DNA from: an uncultured Halomicronema sp.
Lineage (GTDB): Bacteria > Cyanobacteriota > Cyanobacteriia > Phormidesmidales > Phormidesmidaceae
Assembly (NCBI GenBank): GCA_937899725.1
Contig: CALCCA010000196.1
Coordinates: 1-38,317 of the forward strand
Length of the DNA stretch: 38,317 nt
Direction of reading: 5' to 3'
Every line of letters starts with the position of its first letter. Position 1 is the first letter of the stretch. The notes under the pieces are model-generated. The model did no database searches. It saw only the letters and a list, made by a program, of their open reading frames with translations, and had not been told where the DNA came from. Shown one piece after another: positions 25,387 through 34,799 of this stretch. A program made the translations under genes and the position numbers.

Positions 25387-27512
25387 GTCAAATTATCGGA
25401 ACAGCCGTTAGTCGTACCGACGGACGAGCCAAAGTCACGGGAACGGCCACGTATGGGGCAGAGCACCCCCTTCCCGGTTTGGTTCACGGCTATTTAATCA
25501 CGGCCCAAATTGCCCACGGACGCATCCTTAATATTGATACCGCAGCAATTGAGCGATCACCCGGCGTGATTGCCGTGTTCACCCATGACAACATGCCAAG
25601 GGTCTTTACCCCAGCCAACGACTGGGCTAGTGCGCAAATTTATGAAACGCGGCTGCCTTTAGCCGACGATCGCGTTCATTATGCCGGGCAAATCATTGGC
25701 TTAGTGGTGGCCGATACCTTCGAGAGAGCCAGAGACGCGGCACATTCGGCTCCCGTAGAGTATCAGACCGACTCCGTGCTCGTAGAGGCCGACAACGCCA
25801 CCTATGAAGACTCACCCCCTTGGTTTGGCGAAGATTTTCAGTTTCAAGAAGGGGCGTTTGAAACTGGGGATTTCGCAGCCGCGAGGGCAGGAGCGGCAAC
25901 CGCTGTAGAAGCCACTTACACCACCGAGGCCGAACTGAATTCGCCGATGGAACCCCATGCGCTAGTAGCCCACTGGCAGACGAACGATGCGGTTACGATC
26001 TACGAGCCGACTCAGTGGGTGAGACTCTCTCAGGGCACCTATGCCCAGCTGTTTGGCCTTCCCACCGAGCGGGTTCGCATCGTCAGCCCCTATGTTGGCG
26101 GGGCTTTTGGGGCGAAGGCTTTTCCCTGGCCTCACGGTATTCTCTGCGTGGCGGCGGCGAGAGAACTGCAACGCCCACTTAAAGTTGTCGTGTCGCGCCG
26201 CCAAATGACGGCGAATACCGGGCATCGATCGCAAACGGCACAAACCGTTCGCCTCGCCACTGACGAAACGGGTCAACTCATCGCCCTGGAACATACCGCC
26301 AGAACTTGCACGTCTCCCGTGGAGGTCTTTTCGGAACCTTGTACGGCGGTTACCCCCGTCATGTATGCGACGCCCAATCTCAAACTGGGGCAAGAACTGG
26401 CGGTACTGAACGTGGGGACGCCAACATTTATGCGGGCTCCGGGAGAGGCTCCTGGCATGTTTGCCTTAGAGTCGGCAATGGACGAACTGGCCTGGGAATT
26501 AGGGCTAGACCCGGTGGAGCTGCGGTTGCGGAACGAAACATCAGCGCACCAGCGCCGGAAACGGCCCTTTTCGGCGAAAAACTTTGCCGCCTGTTTAAGA
26601 ACCGGGGCCGAACAGTTTGGCTGGGGCCAGCGCCAGATGCAACCGCGATCGCAGCAGCGGGACAATCTTTTAGTCGGTTGGGGCATGGCCGCCGCCACTT
26701 TTCCAGGATATCGAGGCTCGGCTGAAGCCAAAGTCCGTCTCCTGCCCGATGAAACGGCCCATGTTTTAACGTCAGCCAACGATATGGGCACAGGATCTTA
26801 CACGGTCATCGCCATGACAGCAGCGGAAACGCTAGGGCTACCCGTCGAAAGTATTCAGGTTGAGATCGGCGATTCCCTCATGCCCGATGGTGGGCTGGCA
26901 GGCGGTTCGCAAATGACGGCTACGCTTGCACCGGCGGTAGTAAATGCCTGTCAGGCTGTGCTTGAAGCGGCCAACGCCGAAACCGCCCAACAAGCGTTTG
27001 CTTCCCTCCAAGCTTCCGGCAGGGCATCCTATGAAGCCACGGGCTCGGCTGCACCCGGTGAAGAGGGCACTCAGTTTGCGTTTCAGTCTTGGGGCGCTCA
27101 TTTCTGTGAAGTAATGGTTGATGAGGAAATTGCGCGGCTACGAATCACGCGCTGGGTTTCAGTCATGGATGTGGGGCGAGTTGTGAATACCAAAGCCGCC
27201 ACTTCACAGATCCGGGGCGGCATCATCATGGGCATCGGCTCAGCCCTCATGGAGGAATGTCATTTCGATGCCGCTAGCGGTCATCCTGTGGTGTACGACT
27301 TGGCCACCTATCACTGTCCAGCCCACGCCGATATCCCCCGCATTGAGGTCACATTTGTCGGCGAACCCGATCTCAACTTTAATCCGCTGGGGGTGCGGGG
27401 GGCAGGCGAAATTGGCATTATGGGCGTCGCGCCAGCCGTGGCCAATGCGGTCTATCACGCCACGGGTAAGCGCATTCGAAATTTGCCGATTATTCCCGAC
27501 AAGTTGATTTAG
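25383..27512 (+). CDS. Molybdenum hydroxylase Moco-binding catalytic subunit (PaoC/YagR-like)
   Basis: Catalytic subunit of 709 residues that should hydroxylate an aldehyde or N-heterocycle at a molybdenum centre. It starts with the usual GTAVSRTDGRAKVTGTATYGAEH segment shared with YagR. Moco-contact motifs follow: VGGAFGAKAFPWPHG, FMRAPGEAPGMFALE and GSQMTATLAPA. The catalytic base is Glu676 in GVRGAGEIGIMG, close to the C-terminus as in the whole family. The length (709, against 732 in E. coli) is normal. The ATGA overlap with the FAD subunit implies translational coupling. The natural substrate is not predictable; aromatic aldehydes are likely by analogy to PaoABC. Confidence 0.95.
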   Translation: MSQIIGTAVSRTDGRAKVTGTATYGAEHPLPGLVHGYLITAQIAHGRILNIDTAAIERSPGVIAVFTHDNMPRVFTPANDWASAQIYETRLPLADDRVHYAGQIIGLVVADTFERARDAAHSAPVEYQTDSVLVEADNATYEDSPPWFGEDFQFQEGAFETGDFAAARAGAATAVEATYTTEAELNSPMEPHALVAHWQTNDAVTIYEPTQWVRLSQGTYAQLFGLPTERVRIVSPYVGGAFGAKAFPWPHGILCVAAARELQRPLKVVVSRRQMTANTGHRSQTAQTVRLATDETGQLIALEHTARTCTSPVEVFSEPCTAVTPVMYATPNLKLGQELAVLNVGTPTFMRAPGEAPGMFALESAMDELAWELGLDPVELRLRNETSAHQRRKRPFSAKNFAACLRTGAEQFGWGQRQMQPRSQQRDNLLVGWGMAAATFPGYRGSAEAKVRLLPDETAHVLTSANDMGTGSYTVIAMTAAETLGLPVESIQVEIGDSLMPDGGLAGGSQMTATLAPAVVNACQAVLEAANAETAQQAFASLQASGRASYEATGSAAPGEEGTQFAFQSWGAHFCEVMVDEEIARLRITRWVSVMDVGRVVNTKAATSQIRGGIIMGIGSALMEECHFDAASGHPVVYDLATYHCPAHADIPRIEVTFVGEPDLNFNPLGVRGAGEIGIMGVAPAVANAVYHATGKRIRNLPIIPDKLI

Positions 27513-27541
27513 AGGCATCCTCCATCAGGAGAATCACGATC

Positions 27542-28729
27542 GTGCATGAATTAGAAGCGATTATTTTAGCCCACGAAAAGAGTCAGCAAAAAGGTGAAAC
27601 CACTTTCCTAGCCACCATTGTGAACACAGTTGGCTCTACCTACCGTCAAAAAGGGGCCAAAATGTTAATTCACGAAACGGGCGAAATGGTTGGAACCTTG
27701 AGTGGCGGATGTGTCGAAAACGATATCTTCCAATATACGCAGCGCATCATTCAGGAACCGCTGGTCATTGAGTATGATGCCACCAACGTAGAAGAAGACC
27801 TGAGCTGGGGATTTGGCTTGGGGTGCAACGGTGCCGTGACCATCCTCTTAGAAAAAATCCATCCATCCAATACCCTTTCTCCTCTTAATTTGATCTCACA
27901 CTGTCTTAAAAAGAGGAAGAAAGGGGCGATCGCAACCGTCTTTTCTGTCACAGGAAAAGTAGACCTAAAAATAGGATCACGGTTTGTTCTTTACCCCAAC
28001 GATACAACTGACACCGATATCCAAGATTCTGCGCTTATTGAAGCGATCGCTCACGACACACTTATAGCTAAAGAAAGCCAAAAATCAACGGTCAATCGAT
28101 ATCAGCTAACTTCCGGTAGCGTTGACGTTTTCATTGAAGGCATTTCTCCCCCCCGTTCTTTGATCGTATTTGGGGCAGGACGAGATGCTTTACCCGTTGT
28201 CAGATTGGCTAAAGCAATTGGCTGGCAGGTAACTGTCGTGGATTGTCGGGCATTACCAGAAACGTATCAGCGGTTCGTGATCGCCGATAAAGTCATTCTC
28301 ACCCACCGCGACATTATTGATCAACAACTATCCGCTGATGAGAACACGGTCGCAGTGGTGATGACCCACAACTATTTAGACGATCTTGAAATCATTAAAT
28401 GTTTGCTGCCCACCTCAATTCCCTACGTGGGCGTGATGGGGTCAAAAAGTCGTATTGCTAGAATCATCGCGCAATTAAATCCCTCACCGAATCAATCAGA
28501 AAAAGTATACAGTCCAGTTGGGTTAGATATTGGGGCAGATACGCCGGCAGAAATTGCCACTGCAATCATCACTGAAATTCAGGCCGTTTTAGCAAAGCGC
28601 AATGCTGGCTTCAGCAAATATCGTTGCCAACCTCTACATGCCAAAGAAACGATTCAACAAAAACGAATAAGCGCATCAGATAAAGTCAACTTATTTGAAT
28701 ATCAGAAATCCACTTCTGTCAGCAGTTAA
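27542..28729 (+). CDS. XdhC/CoxI-family Moco maturation chaperone
   Basis: A cytoplasmic chaperone of 395 residues that should bind the molybdenum cofactor, add the terminal sulfido ligand and insert it into the hydroxylase, like XdhC or PaoD. The start is GTG, 29 bp after the catalytic subunit. The N-terminal XdhC domain has TIVNTVGSTYRQKGAKMLI and GTLSGGCVENDI. The C-terminal Rossmann-like domain (about 205-350) has IVFGAGRDALPVVRLAKAIG and YVGVMGSKSRIARI. A 40-50 residue tail with no recognised domain follows. From this gene on, the operon becomes clearly more AT-rich than the three subunit genes. Confidence 0.93.
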   Translation: MHELEAIILAHEKSQQKGETTFLATIVNTVGSTYRQKGAKMLIHETGEMVGTLSGGCVENDIFQYTQRIIQEPLVIEYDATNVEEDLSWGFGLGCNGAVTILLEKIHPSNTLSPLNLISHCLKKRKKGAIATVFSVTGKVDLKIGSRFVLYPNDTTDTDIQDSALIEAIAHDTLIAKESQKSTVNRYQLTSGSVDVFIEGISPPRSLIVFGAGRDALPVVRLAKAIGWQVTVVDCRALPETYQRFVIADKVILTHRDIIDQQLSADENTVAVVMTHNYLDDLEIIKCLLPTSIPYVGVMGSKSRIARIIAQLNPSPNQSEKVYSPVGLDIGADTPAEIATAIITEIQAVLAKRNAGFSKYRCQPLHAKETIQQKRISASDKVNLFEYQKSTSVSS

Positions 28730-28762
28730 ACAGCTCAGACAATCATACCAAAGAGAGATAAG

Positions 28763-29380
28763 GTGAATAAACATTCAGTTGTTTCAATCATTCTGGCTGC
28801 AGGTGCGTCAAGACGAATGGGGCAACCCAAGCAACTGTTACCCTACCGAGGCCAAACTTTACTTAGCTACGTTATTCAATGCTCGCTGACTGCTTCCTGC
28901 AGTGCAGTTATTGTGGTGTTGGGCGCAAATGCAGATGAAATAGAGCCATCGATAGAAAGGTTTCCCGTAAAAATAATCAGAAATTCCGACTGGAGTCAAG
29001 GAATTGGCAGTTCTATCCGCTACGGAGTTGAATATACCAGAGAGCAAAGTTTTGATTTCTCAAACATAAATGGAATGATTTTTCTTGTCTGTGATCAACC
29101 ATTGATATCTACTAGAGTAATCGAACAATTGATTGGGTGTTACGACAAACAAAATCAGTCAATAATTGCCTGTTGTTATAATCAAACTATCGGTACGCCT
29201 GCTTTTTTTGATCGCAGCTTTTATTCAGAATTAGTGAAGTTAAAAGGCGATCAGGGTGCCAAGAAAATCATTCAAAAATATCGAGATCAGGTTACTACTA
29301 TAAGATTCCCTGACGGCGAAATAGACCTAGATACGTTTGCAGAATATCAACAGTTTGTTTCCGAATCACTTCATCTTTAA
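28763..29380 (+). CDS. MocA-like molybdenum cofactor cytidylyltransferase
   Basis: A nucleotidyltransferase of 205 residues that would join CMP to molybdopterin, giving the MCD form used by PaoABC-type enzymes. The start is GTG, with AGAGAG nearby. The N-terminal nucleotide motif is SIILAAGASRRMGQPKQLLP (residues 8-27). Further family features are the GSSIRYGVE segment, the FLVCDQPLIS metal site and GDQGAKKII. A MobA-like GMP transfer is possible, but the LAAGxSRRMGxxK pattern and the operon with a PaoC-like enzyme favour CTP. It lies 33 bp after the XdhC gene. Confidence 0.9.
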   Translation: MNKHSVVSIILAAGASRRMGQPKQLLPYRGQTLLSYVIQCSLTASCSAVIVVLGANADEIEPSIERFPVKIIRNSDWSQGIGSSIRYGVEYTREQSFDFSNINGMIFLVCDQPLISTRVIEQLIGCYDKQNQSIIACCYNQTIGTPAFFDRSFYSELVKLKGDQGAKKIIQKYRDQVTTIRFPDGEIDLDTFAEYQQFVSESLHL

Positions 29381-29419
29381 AGGCAGAGCTAAGGGTGTGA
29401 AATCGCGAGGATCTCTTTA

Positions 29420-30412
29420 ATGAATGCCATTAACATCACTGCATTCAGTGATGCTGACAGTTTGCGCGTTAGCCAGGTGCCCATTCCTGTCCCCAAGGCG
29501 AACGAGGTCTTGGTGCGTAACTATGCGATCGGAGTGAATTTTGTCGATACTCAGCATCATAAAGGGAAACCATATCCTGTAAAGTTACCGCTCATTCCTG
29601 GCATTGAGGCTGCAGGTGAAGTCGTTGCCTTAGGCCAAAAAGTTACTAACGTCAGCAAAGGACAACGAATTGCCATTGCCGGACAGATGGTGGGCATTTA
29701 TGCCGAGTATTGTGTGTGCCCAGAAGATGTTGTAATTCCCTTGCCAGACGAAATCAGTTACGAGCAAGCGGCCTCAGTTTTATTGCAAGGTATGACAGCC
29801 CATGCTCTGAGTCATGAAGCCTACGCGATTCAAGCAAGAGACACTGTATTAATCCAAGCGGCGGCAGGAGGTGTTGGTTTACTGCTCACCCAGATGGCCA
29901 AAATGCGCGGAGCCAAGGTAATTGGCACGTGTTCTACTAGCGAAAAAGCTATGAAAATTCGCGCTGTCGGAGGTGATGACATCATCCTCTATACAAAAAA
30001 CGATGTGGTCAAAGAAGTTCTGCAACTCACCGACGGTGCTGGAGTTCACGCTGTTTTTGATGGAGTGGGCAAGACAACTTTTGATGCTGGCCTAGAGGTT
30101 TTACGCGCTAAAGGCAGCATGGTGATATACGGCTTGACGAGCGGTAACATACCGTCTTTTGACATTAACCGCTTATCGGGCATCACAGGTAATTCTGGTC
30201 GGGGATGCTTATCCGTCATGTGGGCGAGTTTATCCATTTACAATGCTTATCAAGAAGACAGATTAAAACGTGCACAAACAGTCTTAGGATGGGTAAAAGA
30301 GGGTTTGCTGACAATCAATATTTCAGATCAGTTTTCTCTTGATCAAGCAAGTAAAGCTCATCATTTTCTGGAGAGTCGCCAGGCAATTGGCAAAGTTCTC
30401 TTGATACCTTAA
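29420..30412 (+). CDS. Quinone-oxidoreductase-like MDR protein
   Basis: A zinc-free medium-chain dehydrogenase/reductase of 330 residues of the NADPH:quinone reductase type. The N-terminal GroES-like domain has PLIPGIEAAGEVVALG; the Rossmann domain has the nucleotide motif QAAAGGVGLLLTQMAK followed by GAKVIGTCSTSEKA. The length and motifs match Qor. It is the last gene of the apparent molybdenum hydroxylase operon, 39 bp after mocA. It could accept electrons or detoxify the quinone or enone produced; this is inferred from position only. A short inverted repeat (30423-30442) follows the stop but lacks a T tract. Confidence 0.92.
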   Translation: MNAINITAFSDADSLRVSQVPIPVPKANEVLVRNYAIGVNFVDTQHHKGKPYPVKLPLIPGIEAAGEVVALGQKVTNVSKGQRIAIAGQMVGIYAEYCVCPEDVVIPLPDEISYEQAASVLLQGMTAHALSHEAYAIQARDTVLIQAAAGGVGLLLTQMAKMRGAKVIGTCSTSEKAMKIRAVGGDDIILYTKNDVVKEVLQLTDGAGVHAVFDGVGKTTFDAGLEVLRAKGSMVIYGLTSGNIPSFDINRLSGITGNSGRGCLSVMWASLSIYNAYQEDRLKRAQTVLGWVKEGLLTINISDQFSLDQASKAHHFLESRQAIGKVLLIP

Positions 30413-30583
30413 TTGGCATTTTAATGCTTCCTTAAGAGCATTTGGGCTGGCCACTTCAGATTTTGTACTCCACAGACAATTTGCTGTGATGTGACTAATT
30501 CAAGCGAATATACTGCAAGCAATATTTCACGTAGATAGGCCGGCAGATTTAGATAGAGGCAATACTCTCTACTTGGTGAAAAC

Positions 30584-31144
30584 ATGCAAATTTCGACGAC
30601 CTATCGCGCAACCGATCAAGCAGCCTGGCGATCGTGGCTGGCAGAAAACCACGATACGGCCAGCGAAATTTGGCTAATCTTCGACGATCGCGCCGATCAC
30701 CCCACCGTTTCCTATCTCGACTCGGTTTATGAAGCGATTTGCTTTGGGTGGATTGACGGCATTCAAAAACGCGCTTCCGATGTCGAGCGGGCGCAAAGAT
30801 TCACGCCGCGCAAGCCGCGCAGTCACTGGACTGAACTCAACAAAGCCAGAGCGCGTTGGCTGATTGACCAAGGTTTAATGACACCGACAGGTCAAGCCAT
30901 CCTCCCTGATCTGACGGTTCCGTTTACAGTGGCGGACGATATACAAGCAGCCATCAAAGCGACACCAGAGGCCTGGTCACAGTTTTGCCAGTTCCCAGAT
31001 TTGTACATTCGCGTACGGATTAGCTACATCGAAGAAATGCGGCGAAATCGTGATGAGTTCGATCGCCGCTTAGGCAACTTTTTGAAGAAGACGGCAGCAG
31101 GCAAACTGTTTGGCAACTGGAAAGATCAGGGACGATTGGTGTAA
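30584..31144 (+). CDS. YdeI/OmpD-associated family protein
   Basis: A 186-residue protein of the YdeI/OmpD-associated family, sometimes annotated as bacteriocin-protection protein. The recognisable blocks are WLAENHDTASEIWLIF near the start, AICFGWIDGIQKR (50-62), RFTPRKPRSHWTELNKARA and a C-terminal RRNRDEFDRRL. Members are small cytoplasmic proteins of unknown biochemistry, sometimes tied to stress tolerance. It has its own spacer of 171 bp from the MDR gene and does not look part of that operon. Confidence 0.88.
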   Translation: MQISTTYRATDQAAWRSWLAENHDTASEIWLIFDDRADHPTVSYLDSVYEAICFGWIDGIQKRASDVERAQRFTPRKPRSHWTELNKARARWLIDQGLMTPTGQAILPDLTVPFTVADDIQAAIKATPEAWSQFCQFPDLYIRVRISYIEEMRRNRDEFDRRLGNFLKKTAAGKLFGNWKDQGRLV

Positions 31145-31308
31145 ATGGAAACGATTTTTGCGGGTGGGGGGCGATCGCAGTGGAGAAGTCGCACACATGA
31201 CTCGAAGTGAAATCTCAATACCCATAAACGATGCGCTGAAACGAATCGTGAACAGTCGGGCAATTAATTGATCTGACCTTGCTTAGTTCAACGTGAGCGC
31301 TTCTTAAT

Positions 31309-31314
31309 TACAAT
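31309..31314 (+). promoter_or_regulatory. Candidate -10 element of the toxin-antitoxin operon
   Basis: TACAAT lies 28 bp upstream of the antitoxin ATG in an AT-rich stretch. No clear -35 hexamer is seen at the normal spacing. Confidence 0.3.
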
Positions 31315-31341
31315 AAATAAAGAGTAGCTAGGTAAAAGCTG

Positions 31342-31584
31342 ATGACGTTACAGGACGTACATAATCAAGCATTACAGTTGTCTATTGGCGAGCGTTGGCG
31401 GTTAGTTCAGTCTTTGTTGAGTTCGATTCAACAAGAAACGCTAGTGTTTGGTCTTCCACTTGCTGACGCAAATTCTTTGCCTGGTCTTGATCCCTGGACT
31501 CAAAGCCTAGTTGGGGTCATTAAGTTAGGAGAACAAAACTCCACGGAGTCCTATGTGGACTATCTGGAGGAGAAGTATCGTTGA
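31342..31584 (+). CDS. Probable antitoxin of a PIN-domain toxin
   Basis: An 80-residue protein starting MTLQDVHNQALQLSIGERWRLVQSLLSSIQ, the short helical element typical of small antitoxins that precede PIN toxins in cyanobacteria. The C-terminal part (YVDYLEEKYR) would wrap the toxin. The gene overlaps the following PIN gene by 4 bp (TTGA), the classic arrangement for co-translated pairs. No AbrB or RHH fold is obvious, so how it binds DNA is unclear. Confidence 0.8.
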   Translation: MTLQDVHNQALQLSIGERWRLVQSLLSSIQQETLVFGLPLADANSLPGLDPWTQSLVGVIKLGEQNSTESYVDYLEEKYR

Positions 31585-31997
31585 GGCACGTATTATTTGA
31601 CAGTGATGTTTTGCTTGATGTCCTGGCTCAACGGCAACCATTTGTAGTGGCTTCTGCACAGTCGTTAAATACAGCAGTCAAACCGCAAGTGCAAGGTTAT
31701 GTTTCGGGGCATGCAGTGACGAACATTTTTTACATCCTGCGTCGTCAAGTGGGTGGTAAAAAAGCTCGTGAGCTTCTGTCAAGACTATTGCAACATCTTG
31801 AAGTGGCTAGTGTGACAGATGCAGTCATTAAAGCTGCATTAAAAAGCTCCATTACGGATTTTGAAGATGCTGTCACCAGCGAAGCGGCAAACACCGCAGA
31901 AGTAGAAGTTATCGTGACTCGCAATAAATCCGATTTTGCGGCTTCTGTCATCCCTGCATTATTGCCAGACGAATTTTTGGCAATGCCATTAGAGTGA
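31581..31997 (+). CDS. PIN-domain toxin (VapC-like RNase)
   Basis: A 138-residue PIN-domain ribonuclease, probably cutting tRNA or rRNA when released from its antitoxin. The start is TTG, overlapping the antitoxin stop. Acidic metal-binding residues are in place: Asp7 in LFDSDVLLD, Asp96 in ITDFEDAV and Asp118 in VTRNKSDF. The subgroup is PIN_3-like, with the middle region GHAVTNIFYILRRQVGGKKA. All catalytic residues are intact, so it should be active. Confidence 0.9.
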   Translation: MRHVLFDSDVLLDVLAQRQPFVVASAQSLNTAVKPQVQGYVSGHAVTNIFYILRRQVGGKKARELLSRLLQHLEVASVTDAVIKAALKSSITDFEDAVTSEAANTAEVEVIVTRNKSDFAASVIPALLPDEFLAMPLE

Positions 31998-32163
31998 ATC
32001 GATGATACCGCTGCATAACAATTCAAATGCAGCGACCGGCTGAGGGTTGTCTGTGCTGAGTTTGAGGTTGCTTGTCGCCGCTGATTTGAGCTGTTATCTT
32101 GCCGATGCTGAGTGACGATTGAGAATGATCGTGTTTTATCAACCTTCGACTTCTTACCGTTAC

Positions 32164-34740
32164 TTACGGTACGACAACAAAGTTGACTAGCTTACCCGGT
32201 ACCACGATGACCTTTTTCACCGTTTTCCCTTCGATATAGCGCTGGGCTACCTCCGACTCACGGGCGTACTGCTCCAACGCGGCTTTGTCAGAGCTGGCAG
32301 GGACGCTAATCGTGCCGCGCGTTTTACCCATAATTTGAATTACCAGAGTGATTTCGTCCGCGACAAGGGCGGATTCATCCAGTTCGGGCCAGGGCTGCTG
32401 GTGAATGGAACCCGTCTGTCCCAACTGCTGCCAGAGTTCTTCAGCCATGTGGGGAGCAAAGGGCGCGAGCAGCTTCACCAATGTGTGAATGCCCTCGACA
32501 TAAATCAGGGAATCGGTGCATTTCGCATCCGTTAGCGCGTTGCTGAGCTTCATCAACTCCGATACGGCAGTGTTGAACTGGTAGTCGCCTTCAATATCCT
32601 CACTGATTTCTTTGATAGCAATGTGAATGGCGCGACGCAGGTCTTTTTCCGCCTTAGACAAGGTCGCGGATGCGGCCGCACCGCTGGAAGATGCCGCAGC
32701 AAACTCGGTGACTAAGCGCCACACCCGATTGAGGAAGCGATACTGGCCTTCGACATCGGCGTCATCCCATTCCAAATCCTTTTCAGGTGGCGCTTTGAAC
32801 AAGATGAACATCCGCGCCGTATCCGCGCCATATTTGCCCAGTACATCTTGGGGAGCGACACCGTTGTATTTGGACTTCGACATTTTTTCGTAGAACCCTT
32901 CTAGCGAGTCACCGGTCGCGGGATCAACGGGATGGTCGATGTCGGTAATCTGGTCAATCGGGATGTATTTGCCGGTTTTCGGATTTTTGTAGGTGATGTT
33001 TTGCACCATGCCTTGGGTGAGCAGGCGGCTGAAGGGTTCGTCCACATCAATGAGGCCGCGATCGCGCAACACCTTGGTGAAGAACCGCGAGTAGAGCAAG
33101 TGCAAAATCGCATGCTCAATGCCGCCCACGTACTGATCCACCGGCAACCAATCGTTGGCTTTGGCGGAATCAAAAATCGCCCCTTGATTGTTAGCATCGA
33201 CGTATCGCAAGAAGTACCACGACGAGTCGATGAAGGTATCCATCGTGTCGGTTTCCCGCTTAGCCGGTTCGCCGCAAGTGGGGCAGGGCACGTTGACCCA
33301 GCTCTCCAACTGGGAGAGGGGAGAGGCACCGCGACCGCTGAATTCCACATCTTGAGGCAATTCCACGGGCAATTGCTCATCCGGTACGGGGACGATACCG
33401 CAGCTCGGGCAATGCACGACAGGAATCGGCACACCCCAGTAGCGCTGACGCGAAATGAGCCAGTCCCGCAGCCGGAAATTGTCTTGGCCTTCACCTTTGC
33501 CTTGCTGTTCTAGCCAGGCGATCGCCTTCTCCACACTTTGCCCCGCGCCTTTACCCGCCGGTAGACCGTGCAAGGGACCCGAGTGCACCATGACGCCGTC
33601 GCCGGGCCAGGCTGCTGCCATCGTCGCGCCATCCAACGTTTCACCTTCCGGCTGCACCACGACTTTGATATCCAAACCAAACTTGCGGGCAAAGGCAAAG
33701 TCGCGGCCATCGTGGGCGGGTACAGCCATAATCGCCCCGGTGCCGTAGCCCATGAGCACGTAGTCAGCAATCCAGATGGGAATCTGCTCACCATTGACCG
33801 GATTGATGGCATAGCTGCCCGTCCAAACGCCAGTTTTTTCTTTGCCTTCGTCGGTGCGATCGATGTCGCTTTTCGCCGCTGCTTCAGTTTGGTAGGCGGC
33901 GATCGCGGCCTTTTGTTCTGCCGTCGTCAATTTCTCCACCAGCGGATGCTCGGGCGACAACACCATAAAGGTCGCGCCCCACAAGGTATCGGGCCGCGTG
34001 GTGAACACCTCCAAGTCATCGCCCTGCTCCGTTTTGAAGGTGACCTTGGCGCCGGTGGACTTGCCGATCCAGTTTTCCTGCATGAGGCGCACCCGCTCCG
34101 GCCAGCCGGGAAGCTTATCTAAGTCCTGCAAGAGTTCGTCAGCATAGGCCGTGATTTTCAAAAACCACTGTTTTAACAACTTGCGTTCAACCTTCGCGCC
34201 CGATCGCCAAGACCGGCCCTCGCTATCAACCTGTTCATTCGCCAGCACCGTTTGGTCGATGGGGTCCCAGTTCACCGCCGCTTCTTTTTGATACGCCAAG
34301 CCCGCTTGCAAAAACTGAATGAAGCTCCACTGGGTCCATTTGTAATAGTCGGGCGAACAGGTGGCGACTTCGCGATCCCAGTCGTAGGAGAGGCCCAACT
34401 GCTTGAGCTGCGCCTTCATTTGCTCAATGTTTTGGTAAGTCCACTTGGCGGGATGGACACCGCGATCAATCGCCGCGTTCTCAGCGGGCAAGCCAAAGGC
34501 ATCCCACCCCATCGGATGCAACACACGATAGCCCTGCATCCGCCGCACCCGCGCAATCACATCGGTGATCGTATAGTTGCGCACGTGCCCCATGTGCAGG
34601 TTGCCAGAAGGATACGGAAACATCGACAGCGCATAAAACTTGGGCTTGCTAGGGTCTTCGTCGGTCTTATCCAGCCCTTGCTCAGCCCAAACCTGCTGCC
34701 ACTTTTCCTCGATCGCTGCGGGACTGTACTTATCCGCCAC
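32164..34740 (-). CDS. leuS: Leucyl-tRNA synthetase, full length
   Basis: Charges leucine onto tRNA-Leu in the cytoplasm. The 858-residue protein starts at a GTG behind an AAGGAG ribosome binding site. The HIGH signature is HMGH (49-52) and KMSKS is at 619-623. The CP1 editing domain spans about 225-426, with TTRPDTLWG (247-255) and the editing Asp of AHDGRDF (Asp344). Zinc-knuckle cysteines are 444, 447, 486 and 489. Leucine-pocket residues Phe41, Tyr43, Asp80, Phe503, Ser506, Tyr509, Tyr537, His543 and His547 are all present. The anticodon-binding and C-terminal domains complete it. It is downstream of a truncated paralog on the same strand, with a 59-bp gap. Confidence 0.98.
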   Translation of the reverse strand: MADKYSPAAIEEKWQQVWAEQGLDKTDEDPSKPKFYALSMFPYPSGNLHMGHVRNYTITDVIARVRRMQGYRVLHPMGWDAFGLPAENAAIDRGVHPAKWTYQNIEQMKAQLKQLGLSYDWDREVATCSPDYYKWTQWSFIQFLQAGLAYQKEAAVNWDPIDQTVLANEQVDSEGRSWRSGAKVERKLLKQWFLKITAYADELLQDLDKLPGWPERVRLMQENWIGKSTGAKVTFKTEQGDDLEVFTTRPDTLWGATFMVLSPEHPLVEKLTTAEQKAAIAAYQTEAAAKSDIDRTDEGKEKTGVWTGSYAINPVNGEQIPIWIADYVLMGYGTGAIMAVPAHDGRDFAFARKFGLDIKVVVQPEGETLDGATMAAAWPGDGVMVHSGPLHGLPAGKGAGQSVEKAIAWLEQQGKGEGQDNFRLRDWLISRQRYWGVPIPVVHCPSCGIVPVPDEQLPVELPQDVEFSGRGASPLSQLESWVNVPCPTCGEPAKRETDTMDTFIDSSWYFLRYVDANNQGAIFDSAKANDWLPVDQYVGGIEHAILHLLYSRFFTKVLRDRGLIDVDEPFSRLLTQGMVQNITYKNPKTGKYIPIDQITDIDHPVDPATGDSLEGFYEKMSKSKYNGVAPQDVLGKYGADTARMFILFKAPPEKDLEWDDADVEGQYRFLNRVWRLVTEFAAASSSGAAASATLSKAEKDLRRAIHIAIKEISEDIEGDYQFNTAVSELMKLSNALTDAKCTDSLIYVEGIHTLVKLLAPFAPHMAEELWQQLGQTGSIHQQPWPELDESALVADEITLVIQIMGKTRGTISVPASSDKAALEQYARESEVAQRYIEGKTVKKVIVVPGKLVNFVVVP

Positions 34741-34784
34741 GTCCGAACTCCTTCCTTGCTAGTCGCTTATCTCAACAATTCTAA
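34741..34784 (-). promoter_or_regulatory. Duplicated leader and ribosome binding site of leuS
   Basis: These 44 bases directly upstream of the leuS GTG are identical at 36 of 44 positions to the 44 bases upstream of the paralog's GTG (36612-36655), without gaps. AAGGAG sits 7 bp before the start codon. Confidence 0.85.
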
Positions 34785-34799
34785 GGGCTGGTCTTCGCG

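Noticed and set aside
33568-34122. 184-codon plus-strand frame inside leuS
   Set aside because: It is antisense to the editing domain of leuS and has no independent support.
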